64,000 nt of DNA from the NCBI GenBank assembly GCA_963522175.1, contig CAUQXC010000002.1:62001-126000 (forward strand), read 5' to 3'. The notes beneath the pieces are model-generated. The model made no database searches. It was not told the origin of the DNA and was given only the letters and a program-made list of their open reading frames with translations. The position numbers and the translations under genes were made by a program. Positions 61,963-64,000 of this stretch are shown here, piece by piece. The first letter of the stretch is position 1, and every line of letters begins with the position of its first letter. The DNA comes from CAKAHY01 sp963522175 (GTDB lineage: Bacteria > Bacillota > Clostridia > Lachnospirales > Lachnospiraceae).

Positions 61963-62634
61963 TTATTTCACAGGCTTCATTTTTGCATTTTTTATACGAC
62001 AATACAGCCTGTCATCCCCGTCTTCCTTATAGGTTTCAAAAGTACCTTCCACTTCGACCCTTGATTCATTTTTAGGATATTCGTCGGGATAAACATGAGA
62101 GCCGTCTCCCCAGACAAATTCTATTCCCTGCGCACAGCAAGCCGCCGCATCCTCTATAATAACGTAATGATAATGCTTATTCGTAGGCTCATAGAATGTA
62201 GAATAATATGTTCCCTGCATTTTGAAACTTTTTCCCACATAAGTCTCGGGATCCGTCATAAGCTGATAAACGCTGGCATAAACCATATCGCTGTCCATAA
62301 CGGTGAGGTCATAATCCACCGAAGGATCTCCTGCGGGCGCCGTAGTTTCTTTGGTGGCGCTTATAGTCTGCGCACTGCTTTCCAAACTTTCAAGATCTTT
62401 CGGATTTTGTGAGCTTTCCGAAGCTTCGGACACAGCTGTTTCACCTTCCTCTATGCTCATACCTTCCTTAACGGACTCGTTTTCCTTGCTTTCGGCTTTC
62501 GACATCTGCTCTTCCATAACATTTGAAACCTTGTTGTTCTTATCGTCAAGCCTGTTTGCCGCATACTTTCCGCTTGCACAGGCGTTTAATAATAACAATA
62601 AGGCTACTGATATTGTTAAATATGTTTTTTTCAT
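61963..62634 (-). CDS. Lipoprotein with OB-fold-like domain, metal transporter operon
   Basis: 223 residues from ATG at 62632-62634 (AGGTGA upstream). Lipobox LLNAC with Cys19, then an acidic Ser/Glu-rich linker (to about residue 105), then a ~110-residue domain with a CC pair (AAACCAQGIEFVW) and GTFETYKEDGDD. The domain looks like an OB fold with metal-related cysteines, loosely like DUF1980/YcgQ-type. It ends the ABC transporter operon, so a role in zinc or manganese handling outside the membrane is inferred. Confidence 0.65.
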   Translation of the reverse strand: MKKTYLTISVALLLLLNACASGKYAANRLDDKNNKVSNVMEEQMSKAESKENESVKEGMSIEEGETAVSEASESSQNPKDLESLESSAQTISATKETTAPAGDPSVDYDLTVMDSDMVYASVYQLMTDPETYVGKSFKMQGTYYSTFYEPTNKHYHYVIIEDAAACCAQGIEFVWGDGSHVYPDEYPKNESRVEVEGTFETYKEDGDDRLYCRIKNAKMKPVK

Positions 62635-62643
62635 AAAAATCAC

Positions 62644-63495
62644 CTATATTTTCATAACGCTTCCTATTGCCAGACAAATGAAAAACACAATTATATTTAC
62701 CGCTACTATGGTAGAACCCACGGGGGTTGAAAAAAGCATGGAAAGCAACATACCTCCCAAAGCACAGACTACGGAAAGAATGCTCGAGAAAATGACAACT
62801 CCCTTAAAGCTTTGTATAACCCTCATGGCTGAAAGTGCCGGAAATATAACCAAAGCCGATATTAAAAGCGAACCTACCAAGTTCATTCCGAGAACTATTA
62901 TAACCGCTATTATAACAGCTATCAAAAGATTATAAAACTCGGTATTAAGACCGCTCGCCTTGGCAAATGTTTCATCAAATGTCAACGAAAATATTCTATT
63001 ATAAAAAACAATATATATCAATACTATTGCAACAGATAATACCACACTTACCCAAACCTCTTCGAGTGTGAGAGTCAGTATGGATGTGGAGCCGAAGAGC
63101 GTGGAACATACATCTCCCGAAATATTTGCCGATGTAGGAAATTTATTCATAAGCAGATAGCCTATGGCAAGGGCACCCACACTCAGCATTCCTATCATGG
63201 CATCTCCCTTTATTTTCGCATTTGTTCCCGTCTTTAAAAGCAGTATCGCCACTATTATAGTTACGGGCATTATAAAGATATTCTTATCCGCCAAATCCAT
63301 AATGGTAGCGATCGCCATCGCCCCGAAAGCCACATGGCTCAATCCGTCGCCTATGAAAGAATACCTTTTTAAAACCAAGGTCACTCCCAGTAATGACGAA
63401 CACAGAGCAATAAGTACCCCGACTATAAGTGCATATCTCACGAAAGGAAAATGAAAGTATTTAATCATTCTCTGCATATTATCAAGTTCATTCAT
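62644..63495 (-). CDS. Metal ABC transporter permease (ZnuB/MntB family)
   Basis: 283 residues with about eight membrane helices. GDGLSHVAFGAMA near residue 52 is typical of the ABC-3 family. It overlaps the ATPase gene by 8 nt and precedes the lipoprotein gene by 9 bp. Zinc versus manganese is not decidable. Confidence 0.88.
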   Translation of the reverse strand: MNELDNMQRMIKYFHFPFVRYALIVGVLIALCSSLLGVTLVLKRYSFIGDGLSHVAFGAMAIATIMDLADKNIFIMPVTIIVAILLLKTGTNAKIKGDAMIGMLSVGALAIGYLLMNKFPTSANISGDVCSTLFGSTSILTLTLEEVWVSVVLSVAIVLIYIVFYNRIFSLTFDETFAKASGLNTEFYNLLIAVIIAVIIVLGMNLVGSLLISALVIFPALSAMRVIQSFKGVVIFSSILSVVCALGGMLLSMLFSTPVGSTIVAVNIIVFFICLAIGSVMKI

Positions 63496-64000
63496 TTTCT
63501 TCCTCCATTCCGGAAATGTATTTCCAAGCCGGACTTTTCATATATTCGCTCGTATCTCCGAAAAATAACTGCTTTTTCCCCAAGTGCAAAATCTTATTGG
63601 AGTATTTGACGGAAGACGTCATATCATGGCTCACCATTATTATAGTTACGCCGGCTTTATTAAGCTTTTCCACAAGGGCGTAAAAATCCGCTGTAGCCCT
63701 CGGGTCAAGTCCCGTCACCGGTTCATCAAGCAAAAGTACCTCACTTGTCGCACATAAAGCTCTTGCAAGTAAAACTCTTTGTTGCTGCCCTCCGGAAAGC
63801 TTTCTGTAGCTTTTGTTTTTAAGTTCGAGAATATTCATTCTTTTCATATTTTCGATAGCCAAAGCCTTGCTTTCCTTGGTATAGAAAATACCTTTATTAT
63901 GTGCTAAAGTCCCTGACAAAACTATCTCATACACCGTAGCCGGAAAATCCCTCTGAATACCGGTTTGTTGCGGAAGATAACCTATATCCTTCGCATTAAG
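63488..64000 (-). CDS. Metal ABC transporter ATPase, C-terminal part (cut by window end)
   Basis: 170 codons are in the window, reading in from 64000 with GYLPQQTGIQRDFPATV before the first in-window start-like codon; Walker A lies outside. Signature LSGGQQQRVLLARAL, Walker B VLLLDEPVTGLDP and the switch SHDM are intact. It belongs with the ZnuB/MntB-like permease. Confidence 0.88.
   Translation of the reverse strand, partial: LNAKDIGYLPQQTGIQRDFPATVYEIVLSGTLAHNKGIFYTKESKALAIENMKRMNILELKNKSYRKLSGGQQQRVLLARALCATSEVLLLDEPVTGLDPRATADFYALVEKLNKAGVTIIMVSHDMTSSVKYSNKILHLGKKQLFFGDTSEYMKSPAWKYISGMEEENE

Overview
The window looks like chromosomal DNA of a low-GC, anaerobic Gram-positive bacterium of the Clostridia, most likely a Lachnospiraceae member. 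The evidence is the gene order nusB-xseA-xseB-ispA-dxs-tlyA-nadK-argR-recN, a four-repeat S1 protein next to ispH, a radical-SAM DUF512 gene upstream of der, a group B-like [FeFe] hydrogenase, a water-forming NADH oxidase, and strong AGGAGG-type ribosome binding sites. The genus cannot be fixed from sequence alone. Almost every gene is on the minus strand. The exceptions are prs, the ABC-F gene and its small partner. No rRNA, tRNA or CRISPR array was seen.

Region by region (minus strand unless stated). 1-502 is the N-terminal part of cbiG. 548-4380 is baiN-cmk-ispH-rpsA, with overlapping genes. 4436-18808 is a long, tightly packed array running from nusB through the xse, isoprenoid (ispA, dxs), tlyA, nadK, argR and recN genes into glgA, a PAP2-like gene, a PpiC-like lipoprotein, a DUF5721-like gene, a phosphofructokinase and an ACT-domain aspartokinase. 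It ends in a clear terminator. 18912-20339 holds an orphan PD-(D/E)XK nuclease-like gene and rpsU. 20459-23303 holds alaS behind a 42-residue membrane peptide gene. 23377-24735 is nox, with a candidate Rex operator over its promoter. 24900-29981 is a branched-chain amino acid ABC transporter (livJHMGF) plus rnhA. 30082-34463 is DUF512-der-plsY-gpsA. prs follows on the plus strand, then a XerS-like recombinase and the hydrogenase. An ABC-F ATPase operon on the plus strand is followed by a MacB-type tripartite exporter, a YdcF-like protein, and a 973-residue BspA-like leucine-rich repeat surface protein.

48.2-58.7 kb is an accessory region between the surface protein and purA-purB. It contains three modules. 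(a) A four-gene operon encodes a zinc-ribbon/kinase-like protein, a vWA protein, a divergent second PurA-like enzyme and a Cys/His-rich DUF5714-like protein. I cannot assign this to any described system, and it is the best candidate for something new. (b) A Septu-like AAA ATPase and HNH nuclease pair is strongly AT-rich, and the HNH gene carries an in-frame 12-bp tandem repeat. (c) A WYL regulator, zinc ribbon, NERD-helicase and membrane protein form an apparent operon with the look of a defence or stress module. Modules (a) and (b) share an imperfect 33-bp element upstream of each operon. Between (b) and (c) lies what looks like an internally deleted insertion sequence.

59.1-64.0 kb holds canonical purA and purB, then the start of a zinc/manganese-type ABC transporter operon (ATPase, permease, and a lipoprotein with an OB-fold-like domain). 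It is cut by the window end.

Main limits: families were recognised by eye, without database searches. Starts were chosen from visible ribosome binding sites. Promoters, operators and terminators are predictions from sequence only.
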